A stretch of DNA of 38,523 nucleotides, from contig SFNY01000020.1 of assembly GCA_004554085.1 (NCBI GenBank), forward strand, positions 1 through 38,523. The letters run 5' to 3'. Both the position numbers and the translations under genes were made by a program. The notes beneath the pieces were generated by a model. It was not told where the DNA came from. It was given only the letters and a program-made list of their open reading frames with translations, and did not search any database. This DNA is from Clostridiales bacterium. Lineage in GTDB: Bacteria > Bacillota > Clostridia > Christensenellales > Aristaeellaceae. Positions 14,651 through 22,099 of the stretch are shown in pieces; positions within the stretch are counted from its first letter, which is position 1, and every line of letters begins with the position of its first letter.

Positions 14651-16672
14651 ATGAAGCGAATTGCATCCATTCTTCTTGCAGCGATGCTGTTGAGCTGTTC
14701 CATTGTCGCGCTGGCGGAGGGCACAGGCCTCGGATTGACCGCCGGGGTCAAGCCCGCCACGGAAATTACGGCGGCAGCGAATGCCGCGGTCTATGACCAG
14801 CTCGATTTCAATGACAAGCAGGAATATGAATTTGCGACGCGCGGCCTGATCGCCGCGCCGGAGACGCTGGAGCTGAAGGACGAGAACGGGACTGTCCTCT
14901 GGAGTCAGGACGCCTTTGCGTTTCTGGACGACTACGAAGAAGCTCCCGACAGCGTAAACCCCAGCCTGTGGGAGAATACCAAAAACAACCATGCCTACGG
15001 CCTGTTTGAGGTCTGTGACGGCATCTATCAGGTGCGCGGCTATGATATGGCAAACCTCACCGTTGTCAAGGGCGACACGGGATGGATCGTCTTTGACCCG
15101 CTGATGAGCGTGGAGTGCAGCCAGGCGGCCATGCAACTGATTGAAGAGAATCTGGGCAAGTATCCCGTCAAGGCCGTGATCATCTCCCACTCCCACGCCG
15201 ACCACTTCGGCGGCATCCTCGGTGTGATGGCCGAGGAGGACAAGGCGGACGAGTCGCTTTCCTTTGAGGATCAGCTCTCCAGCGGCAAAATTCCCGTCAT
15301 CACCCCTGTTGGCTTTACCGAGCACGCTGTCAAGGAAAATGTCTATGCCGGCAAGGGCATGGGCAGACGCTCCAACTATCAGTACGGTGTGCTGCTCACA
15401 CCCGGCGTGACCGGCAAGCTCGCCCAGGGCATCGGCATGGGTCAGTCCACGGGCACGGTGTCCTTCCTCACGCCCAGCTATGAGATCACAGAGACTGGAG
15501 AAACGCTGACCATCGACGGCGTGGAGCTGGAATTCCAGCTTACTCCCGGCACGGAGGCCCCAGCGGAGATGAACACCTGGCTGCCGCAGCACAAGGCGCT
15601 GTGGGTGGCGGAAAACTGCACCGGCACGCTGCACAACCTCTACACCCTGCGCGGCGCCGAGGTGCGCGACGGCGCGGCTTGGGCCAGCTACATCACCGAG
15701 GCAATCACCCGCTACGGCAAGGAGGTGGAGGTCACCTTCCAGTCCCACAACTGGCCGCACTGGGGCAACGAAGTGGTGAACGATTACATGGTCAACACCG
15801 CGGCGGTGTACAAGTACATCAACGATCAGACGCTGACCTATATCAATCAGGGCTACACCAGCGATGAGATCTCCAACATGATCGAGCTGCCGGAGGAGCT
15901 CAACAGAATTTGGTATACCCGCCAATATTACGGCACGGTTGCGCACAACGCCAAGGCGGTCTATCAAAAGTTCATGGGCTGGTACGACGGCAATCCCGTG
16001 AACCTCAATCCGCTCACGCCCAGCGACAGCGCAAAGAAGTGGGTGGAGTATCTGGGCGATACGGACAGGGTGCTGCAGATGGCCAAGGCGGACTTCGACA
16101 AGGGAGAGTATCAGTGGGTGGCGGAGGTCACGAACACGCTTGTGTTTGCCGATCCGACCAATATCGACGCGCGATTGCTGTGCGCCGACGCGCTGGAGCA
16201 GCTGGGGTATCAGGCGGAGTCCGGCCCCTGGCGCAATGAATACCTGACCGCCGCACAGGAGCTGCGCTATGGCAACGCAAATTTCACGGCTGCAACCAAG
16301 AGCACCGGGGCCATGATCAAGGCACTCTCCGCGCCCATGCTGTTTGACTACATGGCCATCGTGATGGATAAGCAGGCGCTGGCGGATGTTGACTTCGTCA
16401 TGAACGTGACGCTGCCCGACGTAAGCGAGCAGCACATGCTTCGCGTGAAGAACGGCGTGGTGCTGGTGTACACAAACGCGCAGTCCGACGCGGCGGACGT
16501 GTCCATCACCTGCCCGAAAAACGCGCTCTTTGCGATCCTGACCAACAATCAGGAGGCGGTCGCGCAGGCCGTTCAGGTGGAGGGCGACGCCGGACTACTG
16601 ACGCTCATGATGGAGAATATGAATCAGTTCCCCATCGACGGAACCAACCCGTTCAACATCATTGAGCCGTAA
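14651..16672 (+). CDS. Exported alkylsulfatase (SdsA1/BDS1/YjcS family)
   Basis: The 673-residue product starts with a signal peptide (M-K-R, hydrophobic core, A-L-A before E-G). A metallo-beta-lactamase domain follows, with the zinc motif S-H-S-H-A-D-H-F-G-G near residue 180 and the family block A-E-N-C-T-G-T-L-H-N-L-Y-T-L-R-G-A near 320-336. The linker S-H-N-W-P-H-W-G-N and an all-helical dimerisation domain come next, and the last 120 residues look like the SCP2-like lipid-binding domain. This family hydrolyses primary or secondary alkyl sulfates such as dodecyl sulfate to alcohol and sulfate. The ribosome site AAAGGAG precedes the ATG. In an animal gut it could release sulfate from dietary or host sulfate esters; the natural substrate is not shown by sequence. 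Confidence 0.9.
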   Translation: MKRIASILLAAMLLSCSIVALAEGTGLGLTAGVKPATEITAAANAAVYDQLDFNDKQEYEFATRGLIAAPETLELKDENGTVLWSQDAFAFLDDYEEAPDSVNPSLWENTKNNHAYGLFEVCDGIYQVRGYDMANLTVVKGDTGWIVFDPLMSVECSQAAMQLIEENLGKYPVKAVIISHSHADHFGGILGVMAEEDKADESLSFEDQLSSGKIPVITPVGFTEHAVKENVYAGKGMGRRSNYQYGVLLTPGVTGKLAQGIGMGQSTGTVSFLTPSYEITETGETLTIDGVELEFQLTPGTEAPAEMNTWLPQHKALWVAENCTGTLHNLYTLRGAEVRDGAAWASYITEAITRYGKEVEVTFQSHNWPHWGNEVVNDYMVNTAAVYKYINDQTLTYINQGYTSDEISNMIELPEELNRIWYTRQYYGTVAHNAKAVYQKFMGWYDGNPVNLNPLTPSDSAKKWVEYLGDTDRVLQMAKADFDKGEYQWVAEVTNTLVFADPTNIDARLLCADALEQLGYQAESGPWRNEYLTAAQELRYGNANFTAATKSTGAMIKALSAPMLFDYMAIVMDKQALADVDFVMNVTLPDVSEQHMLRVKNGVVLVYTNAQSDAADVSITCPKNALFAILTNNQEAVAQAVQVEGDAGLLTLMMENMNQFPIDGTNPFNIIEP

Positions 16673-16882
16673 GTGGGTAAGGTGCAGTCATATTTGAACC
16701 CGCCCAATAATGCCGCGCCCGGACGAAGCTGTCCAATTATGCGATACGTAAGCATCGCACTTGAATAACTGGAATCCGGAAAAACAAGTAAACATGAAAA
16801 AATGTCACCGCATGTTACTGCGCATGTCACTGCGCAAATAGCTGCGAAAAAGTGCGTTGCGCCTAATACTGACATAAAATAC

Positions 16883-16941
16883 AAATCCCTCCGATTCTGG
16901 CCTCATCCGCGCTTGCGGAAAAACCAGTACAGGAGGGATTT
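16883..16941. repeat. 59-bp nested palindrome (REP/MITE-like hairpin)
   Basis: Outer arms AAATCCCTCC (16883-16892) and GGAGGGATTT (16932-16941) are exact reverse complements. Inside are paired CTGG/CCAG segments and an innermost TCCGC-GCTT-GCGGA hairpin, so the element can fold into a three-tier stem with small internal loops. Neither strand has the terminator pattern of a GC stem plus T tract. Confidence 0.6.
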
Positions 16942-17049
16942 CATATTCTTCCTCTACTGTGGAAATCTCCCAATCTACCTACCCAGCCGTCAGCTCCTCG
17001 TAGATACTCATATTCTCTACTGATGACTCTTATATTGTTACTTACTTTC

Positions 17050-17092
17050 TAACTCGGGACGATTCCCCTTAACCCGGGACGTTTTGCCCTAA
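17050..17092. repeat. Two imperfect 21-bp tandem repeats
   Basis: Two adjacent units share AAC[TC]CGGGACG followed by a [AT]TT-rich half and CC[CT]T. They may be the end of a decayed insertion sequence with terminal repeats, but no transposase is visible. Confidence 0.4.
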
Positions 17093-17162
17093 TCGTCCAG
17101 AGTGGGTGCATTTTTGCGGAAACGGCAGGCGTTTTGCTGAAAAAGTGCCCTGGTTTGGAAGC

Positions 17163-17196
17163 AAAAAGGCTGGACAGGGAAAGCTCCTATCCAGCC
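17163..17196 (-). terminator. Intrinsic terminator on the minus strand beyond tmRNA
   Basis: Arms GGCTGGA (17168-17174) and TCCAGCC (17190-17196) plus inner GGGA/TCC pairing form a hairpin; on the minus strand it is followed by TTTTT (17167-17163). It may act as a second, backup terminator for smpB-ssrA. Confidence 0.65.
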
Positions 17197-17287
17197 AAAT
17201 GACGCGGTATATTTGATTTCTTGCATACAGAAGGAAGAATATAGCAAATTATCCTGGTAATCTGACGCTCAATCCCTTCACAAACGC

Positions 17288-17327
17288 AAAAAGAATCACC
17301 CATGCCTTGTATCAAAACATGGGTGAT
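17288..17327 (-). terminator. Intrinsic terminator of ssrA
   Basis: Arms ATCACCCATG and CATGGGTGAT (17318-17327 and 17295-17304) form a perfect 10-bp stem, followed on the minus strand by TTCTTTTT. It begins only 5 nt past the tmRNA CCA end. Confidence 0.85.
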
Positions 17328-17331
17328 GAGG

Positions 17332-17682
17332 TGGTGGACCCGAGGGGAGTCGAACCCCTGTCCGAAGATCAGACGACCAGAGCATCTCCGAGCGCAGTCT
17401 GTGTTTTGACATTCCCTCTGGAGGGCTCCCGCAGACAGGATTCCCCCTTCAGTAGCTTCATAAAATCCCACCGTCCGCAAAGCTTAAGGCGGCTGGTTCC
17501 CTGCCTTTATGACGCCGGTGACCCGCGCCGCAGGAGGCTCAGGGCCGACGATCGCTGATTAAGCAGCGAAAGCTACGTTATCGTAGTTGTCAGTTCATTT
17601 TAAATCCCGTTGATGAGGCAGTCCAGGGCTGCCGCTCGCTTCTCTGACCCTCCGTACCCCCGTCGAAACCGAGTACGGGCCC
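17332..17682 (-). ncRNA. ssrA: Transfer-messenger RNA (tmRNA)
   Basis: The 351-nt RNA rescues stalled ribosomes. Its ends form a tRNA-like acceptor: 5' GGGCCCG (17682-17676) pairs with CGGGTCC just before the 3' CCACCA... end at 17332, and a T-arm with GGTTCGACTCC lies near the 3' end. A conserved TTTCGAC block follows the 5' end. The tag reading frame at 17591-17559 encodes D-N-Y-D-N-V-A-F-A-A then TAA, ending in the hydrophobic A-F-A-A degron expected for tmRNA tags; the resume codon is probably GAC, although ACT one codon earlier is also open. It is an uninterrupted one-piece tmRNA directly after smpB and followed by its own terminator. Mature ends are inferred by pairing. Confidence 0.93.
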
Positions 17683-17686
17683 ATAT

Positions 17687-18154
17687 TCAGTAGCGCTCCT
17701 TCATGGAACGCTCGATGTCGCGCTTGGCGTCGCGCTTGGCCATGTCGTCGCGCTTGTCGTAGAGCTTCTTGCCCTTGCAAAGCGCAAGCTCCAGCTTCAT
17801 GCGTCCCTCCTTGAGATAAACCTGAAGCGGGATCAGTGCCAGACCCTGCTCCATGACCTGCTGGCGGCACTTGCGGATCTCCGCCTTGTGCATCAGCAGG
17901 CGCTTGGGGCGCAGCGGGTCGGTGTTGAAATAGCTGCCCTTCTCGTAGGGGCTGATGTGCATGCCGTAGACCAGCATCTCACCGTTCACCACCTGCGCGT
18001 AGCAGTCCTTCAGATTGCACTTGCCCAGGCGCATGGACTTGACCTCCGTGCCCTTGAGCTCGATGCCCGCCTCCCAGGTATCCAGGATGAAGTAGTCATG
18101 TCTGGCGCGCTTGTTCTGGGCAACCAGCTTGATTCCCTTCCTGTCGCCAGCCAT
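17687..18154 (-). CDS. smpB: SsrA-binding protein SmpB
   Basis: The 155-residue basic protein binds tmRNA and delivers it to stalled ribosomes. Landmarks are N-K-R-A-R-H-D-Y-F-I near residue 15, E-A-G-I-E-L-K-G-T-E-V-K-S-[ML]-R, the H-I-S-P-Y segment, and a Lys/Arg/Asp-rich tail ending K-K-L-Y-D-K-R and D-I-E-R-S-M-K-E-R-Y, all typical. The ATG at 18154 has GGGAGG upstream. The stop is 4 nt from the mature 5' end of tmRNA, so the two partners are co-transcribed from the promoter at 18187-18215, with the tmRNA 5' end made by processing. Confidence 0.95.
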   Translation of the reverse strand: MAGDRKGIKLVAQNKRARHDYFILDTWEAGIELKGTEVKSMRLGKCNLKDCYAQVVNGEMLVYGMHISPYEKGSYFNTDPLRPKRLLMHKAEIRKCRQQVMEQGLALIPLQVYLKEGRMKLELALCKGKKLYDKRDDMAKRDAKRDIERSMKERY

Positions 18155-18186
18155 GCTTCCGCCTCCCTTCACGCCAACGCCCTACT

Positions 18187-18215
18187 ATTATATCACCAAC
18201 CGCCCCGCTTGTAAA
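18187..18215 (-). promoter_or_regulatory. Sigma-A promoter for smpB-ssrA
   Basis: On the minus strand TTTACA (18215-18210), 17-bp spacer, TATAAT (18192-18187). The start site would be near 18180, about 26 nt before the smpB ATG. Confidence 0.75.
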
Positions 18216-18321
18216 CCCGAGCGCGAAAAAAACGCACATGGCTGCCCTCCGCAGGCGACCACATGCATCTTTGTCGTTCCGAACCGAACCGGAGTCCGGT
18301 TCGCCGCAGCTCATGTATGGA

Positions 18322-18552
18322 TCAGTGCTCGTCGATCCAAGCCTGAACCTTGGTCTTGGCCAGGCGGGTGATCTTCTCCTCAGCGTAGGGAGAAGCCTCG
18401 CCACCGTTGCCGTAAACGAAATACTGGCCGCCGGGCATCTGATAGAGCGTCTCCTCATAGCCTGCCGGATCGCCGAAGCTGCCGTTGGTGTACTTGTGGA
18501 TCAGCTGCGCCGCATCGGTATCGTAAACGACCTTGCAAATAGTCTTCTGCAT
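18322..18552 (-). CDS. Small conserved hypothetical protein (76 aa)
   Basis: The frame encodes a soluble 76-residue protein starting M-Q-K-T-I-C-K-V-V-Y-D-T-D, with Y-T-N-G-S-F-G-D in the middle, then E-E-T-L-Y-Q, G-Q-Y-F-V-Y-G-N-G-G, and a helical Lys-rich end. Small proteins of this pattern, Y-[ND]-T-x-x-A...E-x-L-[YF]-x-x...G-x-[FY]-F-[LV]-[YH]-G-x-G-G, are common in Firmicutes chromosomes and mobile elements, but I know no function. The start has GGAGGG 7 nt upstream. A TATAAT box lies at 18611-18606 on the same strand. A GC hairpin at about 18284-18300 lies past the stop and could end the transcript. Confidence 0.75.
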   Translation of the reverse strand: MQKTICKVVYDTDAAQLIHKYTNGSFGDPAGYEETLYQMPGGQYFVYGNGGEASPYAEEKITRLAKTKVQAWIDEH

Positions 18553-18779
18553 GGTTTTTCCCTCCTTGGAACTTTCGGGAGCATGCTCTGGCTCCCTCAT
18601 TGCCCATTATAGCGGCACATTATGCACACTGGGTTGTGGAATTGTAATTTTTTTGCTATTTCAATGATACTTTTCACCAAATCCAGGTGCTCCATATCGG
18701 GATTCTTAACAATTAAGCGCTGAACCATCGCTCCACTCCTACATTTTGTAAAATATCCTGTATTTCATGTCTAATATAC

Positions 18780-18808
18780 TTGACAAAATGCCATATCAGG
18801 CGTATACT
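18780..18808 (+). promoter_or_regulatory. Sigma-A promoter for membrane protein/XRE pair
   Basis: TTGACA at 18780-18785, 17-bp spacer, TATACT at 18803-18808. The transcript would start about 22 nt before the ATG at 18838. Confidence 0.8.
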
Positions 18809-18837
18809 GACAGCACATTGAAAGGAGCTGAAACGAA

Positions 18838-19377
18838 ATGAACTCTATTCCCTATATCCTTGGTTTTCTTTGCGGATTTGTGGTGGTTGCGCTCGTGGCC
18901 TTGCTGCTGCGCTATGTATTCAAGAAGAAGAACGGCGTGCTCTGCGGCGAATACGACGAGCGACAGAAGGCGATTCAGGGCCGTGGATACAAGTACGCCT
19001 ACTTCACGATGCTGATATCCGTCGTTGCCGGCGCGCTGTTCGATGTGTGGACAGGCGTCAAGTGGATCGAGCTGTTCCCCTTCGCGGTGCTGTGCCTGTG
19101 GCTGTCGCTGTGCGTGTTTGTGACCTACTGCATCTCGAAGGACGCCTACGTCTCCTTCCAGGCGAAGCGCAAGGTGCTCATCCTCATCTTTGCGGTCTCT
19201 GCGCTGATGAATCTGGGCATCGCGCTGATGGAGATCATCTGCGGAGACGGCATCATCACCGGCGGCTGCCTGAACCTGACCAGCGCGAACCTGTTCACCG
19301 GCGCGGCGTCGCTGCAAATCGCCCTCGCGCTGTGCATCCGGGCGATCTACGACCGCGTGCAGGGAGAGTGCGAATGA
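18838..19377 (+). CDS. Multi-pass membrane protein of unknown function
   Basis: The 179-residue product has an N-terminal membrane segment (about residues 5-27), a cytoplasmic K-K-K-N-G linker with Y-D-E-R-Q-K-A-I-Q-G-R-G-Y-K-Y-A-Y, and then four more hydrophobic segments. The Y-D-E-R-Q...G-[RK]-[GA]-x-K-Y-[AG] block is typical of small Firmicutes membrane proteins encoded with XRE-type regulators. Its stop overlaps the start of the 67-residue regulator by 4 nt. No enzymatic motif is seen. A role as a membrane partner or target of the regulator is inferred from this recurrent pairing. Confidence 0.8.
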   Translation: MNSIPYILGFLCGFVVVALVALLLRYVFKKKNGVLCGEYDERQKAIQGRGYKYAYFTMLISVVAGALFDVWTGVKWIELFPFAVLCLWLSLCVFVTYCISKDAYVSFQAKRKVLILIFAVSALMNLGIALMEIICGDGIITGGCLNLTSANLFTGAASLQIALALCIRAIYDRVQGECE

Positions 19378-19577
19378 AGAACCTGCGCATGAAATCCGCC
19401 CGGGCAGCGATGGACTGGAGCCAGCAGCAGCTGGCCGACGCGGTGGGCGTGTCCCGCCAGACCATCAACGCCATCGAGAAGGGCGAGTACAACCCCACCA
19501 TACGCCTGTGCATCGCCATCTGCCGGGCGCTGGGCAAGACCCTGGACGAGCTGTTCTGGGAGGAGACTGAGGAATGA
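19374..19577 (+). CDS. Small XRE-family HTH regulator
   Basis: The 67-residue protein is a minimal Cro/C1-type HTH: S-Q-Q-Q-L-A-D-A-V-G-V-S-R-Q-T-I-N-A-I-E-K-G-E-Y-N-P covers helices 2-4, and L-D-E-L-F-W closes the domain. It belongs to the short regulators that pair with small membrane proteins in Firmicutes. It is translationally coupled to the preceding gene through an ATGA overlap. It most likely regulates its own operon, but no clear operator was found at 18780-18837. Confidence 0.9.
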   Translation: MKNLRMKSARAAMDWSQQQLADAVGVSRQTINAIEKGEYNPTIRLCIAICRALGKTLDELFWEETEE

Positions 19578-19587
19578 CGGCGCAGCG

Positions 19588-19611
19588 CCCGCATCCGGGA
19601 ACGGATGCGGG
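19588..19611. terminator. Stem-loop after the XRE gene
   Basis: Arms CCCGCATCCG (19588-19597) and CGGATGCGGG (19602-19611) form a perfect 10-bp stem with a 4-nt loop. The following sequence is A/T-rich but not a T tract, so termination strength is uncertain. Confidence 0.55.
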
Positions 19612-19691
19612 CACATATATAATTGAAGCAATTCCGCAGCCAATCCGCCCCGTTCATCCCCCGCAACGCCAAAAAGGCGCGGCTTCCACGG

Positions 19692-19720
19692 TTGACGCAG
19701 GGGATTCAAACTGCTATAAT
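19692..19720 (+). promoter_or_regulatory. Sigma-A promoter for trpS
   Basis: TTGACG at 19692-19697, 17-bp spacer, TATAAT at 19715-19720. The leader to the ATG at 19794 is about 67 nt, too short for a T-box, unlike the leuS leader in this window. Confidence 0.8.
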
Positions 19721-19793
19721 GGCAGTATGGAAATGTTTGCATCGCAGTCATCCTACCCCATCGGGGAGGGACGCGCATCGGAGGTATAAAGAT

Positions 19794-20807
19794 ATGGAAC
19801 AGCAGATTCAAGCCAAGAAACGAATCTTTTCCGGCATCCAGCCCACGGGCAACCTGACCCTGGGCAACTACATTGGCGCGCTGCGCAACTTCAGCCTGCT
19901 CCAGGACGAGTACGACTGCCTGTACTCCATCGTGGACATGCACGCCATGACCGTGCGCCAGAACCCGACGGAGCTGCGCAAGGCCTGCCTGCGCACCATG
20001 TCCATCTTCCTGGCCAGCGGTCTGGATCCCCACAAGAACATCATCTATTTCCAGAGCCAGGTGCCCCAGCATGCGGAGCTTTCCTGGGTGCTGAATTGCT
20101 TCACCTACATGGGCGAATTGCAGCGCATGACCCAGTTCAAGGACAAGTCCGCCAAGCATGCCGACAACATCAACGCCGGCCTGTTCACCTACCCGGTGCT
20201 GATGGCCGCGGACATTCTGCTCTACCAGACCGATCTGGTGCCCATCGGCTCCGACCAGAAGCAGCACCTGGAGCTCAGCCGCGACATCGCCGAGCGCTTC
20301 AACGGCGTGTACGGCGACGTGTTCACCGTGCCCGAGGGCTACTTCCCCAAGGTCGGCGCGCGCGTGATGTCCCTGCAGGAGCCCACCCGCAAGATGAGCA
20401 AGTCCGATCCCGAGGAGACCTACATCGCCATCCTCGACAAGCCCGAGGTCATTCGCCGCAAGATGCGCCGCGCCGTCACCGACTGCGACAATTCCGTGCG
20501 CTTCGACCCCGAGAACAAGCCCGGCGTGTCCAACCTCATGAGCATCCTCTCCGCCCTCTCCGGCATGACGATGGATGAAATCACCGCCGAGTACGACGGC
20601 AAGGGCTACGGCAAGTTCAAGGACGCCGTCGCCGACTGCGTCATCGCAACCCTCGAGCCCATCCAGAAGCGCTACGACGAGATCAGCGCCGACAAGGGCT
20701 ACCTACAGGACGTGCTGATGGACGGCGCCGAGCGCGCCACCGCCCTCGCCCAGCGAACCATGTTCAAGGTGCGCAGGAAGATCGGCTACGCTCCGTTCAA
20801 GCTTTGA
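19794..20807 (+). CDS. trpS: Tryptophanyl-tRNA synthetase
   Basis: The 337-residue class I synthetase charges tRNA-Trp in the cytoplasm. The HIGH-equivalent lies in P-T-G-N-L-T-L-G-N-Y-I-G-A (residues 17-29), the K-M-S-K-S motif near residue 200 in R-K-M-S-K-S-D-P, and the Trp-binding region includes P-V-L-M-A-A-D-I-L-L-Y and V-P-I-G-S-D-Q-K-Q-H-L-E. Length is standard for bacterial TrpS. The ATG at 19794 follows a CGGAGGT site; the frame is open upstream through the promoter, so the longer reading was rejected. It is monocistronic and ends at the hairpin run beginning at 20823. Confidence 0.95.
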   Translation: MEQQIQAKKRIFSGIQPTGNLTLGNYIGALRNFSLLQDEYDCLYSIVDMHAMTVRQNPTELRKACLRTMSIFLASGLDPHKNIIYFQSQVPQHAELSWVLNCFTYMGELQRMTQFKDKSAKHADNINAGLFTYPVLMAADILLYQTDLVPIGSDQKQHLELSRDIAERFNGVYGDVFTVPEGYFPKVGARVMSLQEPTRKMSKSDPEETYIAILDKPEVIRRKMRRAVTDCDNSVRFDPENKPGVSNLMSILSALSGMTMDEITAEYDGKGYGKFKDAVADCVIATLEPIQKRYDEISADKGYLQDVLMDGAERATALAQRTMFKVRRKIGYAPFKL

Positions 20808-20822
20808 TTTGATTTTGGATTT

Positions 20823-20864
20823 GCGGGAGGGGGTTTTCTTTGGAAAAAGAAAACCCCCTCCCGC
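20823..20864. terminator. Very strong stem-loop after trpS
   Basis: A perfect 19-bp stem (arms 20823-20841 and 20846-20864) with a GGAA tetraloop follows trpS by 15 bp. It has no following T tract; the T-run is inside the stem, so it could terminate or protect transcripts, or be a repeat element. Confidence 0.6.
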
Positions 20865-20916
20865 GCCCTCCCCAAAGAAATCACAAAAAAATTAAATCAT
20901 AACAAACAACTTTTGC

Positions 20917-21111
20917 AAGCTTGCCATGGTGGCAAGCTTACAAAGCGGGATGGTAAAGAATATTTCGTTCCATTTTTTATTATCATTCCTGACGCAAGCC
21001 GCCACCATGGCGGCGCAGCGTCCAAACGGAAATTATCTATATTTATTTCCCATATTGAAGAGTCCAGAGAAACTAAGTTTCTCTGGCGGGGTCCAGGGGT
21101 GGAGCCCCTGG
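20917..21111. repeat. Cluster of four further hairpins upstream of rsmH
   Basis: Successive perfect inverted repeats lie at 20917-20939 (9-bp stem, loop ATGGT), 20991-21022 (GACGC outer and GCCGCC inner arms), 21064-21086 (10-11-bp stem), and 21093-21111 (7-bp CCAGGGG stem). The loop regions of the first two are reverse complements of each other (GCCATGGTGGC and GCCACCATGGC). No gene is seen in 20865-21126. The last hairpin ends 3 nt before the GGCGGGAGG ribosome site of rsmH. Confidence 0.6.
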
Positions 21112-21126
21112 TGGCGGGAGGTTGCT

Positions 21127-22068
21127 ATGGAATTTCATCACGTCTCAGTTCTGTTGAGCGAGTGCCTGGAGGGGCTGAACATCCGCCCGGACGGCACGTA
21201 TCTGGACTGCACGCTGGGCGGCGCGGGCCACTCCAGTGAGATCTTCAAGCGGCTGGACGGCGGCAGGCTGATCGGCATCGACCGGGACGCGGACGCCATC
21301 GCAGCGGCCACTGCGCGCATGTCCAGCCTGAACCCGAGAGCGCAGTTTCAGGCCGTGCGCGGCAACTTCCACGACGCGAAGGCGCTGCTTCAAGAGCTGG
21401 GCGTGACCCGCCTGGACGGCGTGCTGGCCGACCTGGGCGTGTCCAGCCACCAGCTGGACGTGCGCGAGCGCGGCTTCTCCTACCACGACGACGCGCCGCT
21501 GGACATGCGCATGGATCAGAGCCAGGGCCTGTCCGCCCGGGAGATCGTGAACGCGTGGAGCGAGGACGAAATCAACCGCATCCTGCGGGACTACGGCGAG
21601 GAGAAGTGGGCACGGCAGATCGCAAGGGTAATCTGCGACCGCCGCAGGCAGGCCTCCATCGAGACCACCAGCCAGCTGGTGTCCATCATCGACGCGGCCA
21701 TCCCGAAGAAGTTCCGCGCCAAGGACGGCTCTCACCCGGCCCGCAGATCCTTTCAGGCGCTGCGCATCGCCGTCAACGACGAGCTGGATCCGCTGGAACC
21801 GGCCATCCGCGATTTGGTGGATTTGCTCAATCCCGGCGGGCGCATCTGTATCATCACCTTCCACTCTCTGGAGGATCGGATCGTCAAAAATACCTTCCGC
21901 AGCCTGAACGATCCCTGCACCTGCCCGAAGAGCCTGCCGGTGTGCGTGTGCGGCAAGAAGCCGGTGGTGAAGTTGGTCACCCGCAAGCCCATCACCGCGA
22001 CTCCCGAGGAGCTGGAGATGAACCCCCGCTCCCGCAGCGCCAGCCTGCGCATCGCCGAAAAGCTGTGA
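21127..22068 (+). CDS. rsmH: 16S rRNA (cytosine-1402 N4)-methyltransferase
   Basis: The 313-residue SAM-dependent enzyme methylates N4 of C1402 in 16S rRNA. It shows M-E-F-x-H-V-S-V-L-L-x-E at the start, the SAM motif D-C-T-L-G-G-A-G-H-S (residues 28-37), D-L-G-V-S-S-H-Q-L-D, the G-F-S-Y-x-x-D-A-P-L-D-M-R-M block, and C-I-I-T-F-H-S-L-E-D-R-I-V-K near the end. The GGGAGG site fixes the ATG at 21127; a long open frame upstream crosses the hairpins. In most Firmicutes rsmH follows mraZ in the cell-division cluster. Here it instead heads an RNA-modification operon with tgt, an ArmA-like gene and rsmI. Confidence 0.95.
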   Translation: MEFHHVSVLLSECLEGLNIRPDGTYLDCTLGGAGHSSEIFKRLDGGRLIGIDRDADAIAAATARMSSLNPRAQFQAVRGNFHDAKALLQELGVTRLDGVLADLGVSSHQLDVRERGFSYHDDAPLDMRMDQSQGLSAREIVNAWSEDEINRILRDYGEEKWARQIARVICDRRRQASIETTSQLVSIIDAAIPKKFRAKDGSHPARRSFQALRIAVNDELDPLEPAIRDLVDLLNPGGRICIITFHSLEDRIVKNTFRSLNDPCTCPKSLPVCVCGKKPVVKLVTRKPITATPEELEMNPRSRSASLRIAEKL

Positions 22069-22099
22069 TTTCCCCCTCTGTACTGCAAAGCGAGGTCTT

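Larger units (their letters stand above)
16673..17162. other. Gene-poor stretch with palindrome and degenerate repeats
   Basis: No convincing gene was found on either strand between the alkylsulfatase and the tmRNA terminators. The stretch contains short repeats of the form CGCATGT-ACTGCGCA around 16802-16850, the elaborate palindrome at 16883-16941, a possible dead gene start on the minus strand at 17011 (M-S-I-Y-E-E-L-T-A-G then stop), and the tandem repeat at 17050-17092. It looks like decayed mobile or accessory DNA. Confidence 0.5.

Noticed and set aside
14651..14720. Lipobox in the alkylsulfatase signal peptide
   Set aside because: The cysteine context L-L-S-C has Leu at -2, which is a poor lipobox, and a good A-L-A signal peptidase I site follows.
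16802..16850. Short CGCATGT/ACTGCGCA repeats as a CRISPR array
   Set aside because: Units are under 20 bp, irregular and without spacers of uniform length.
16802..17023. Plus-strand 73-codon frame in the gene-poor stretch
   Set aside because: No ribosome site, odd composition, and it runs through the 59-bp palindrome.
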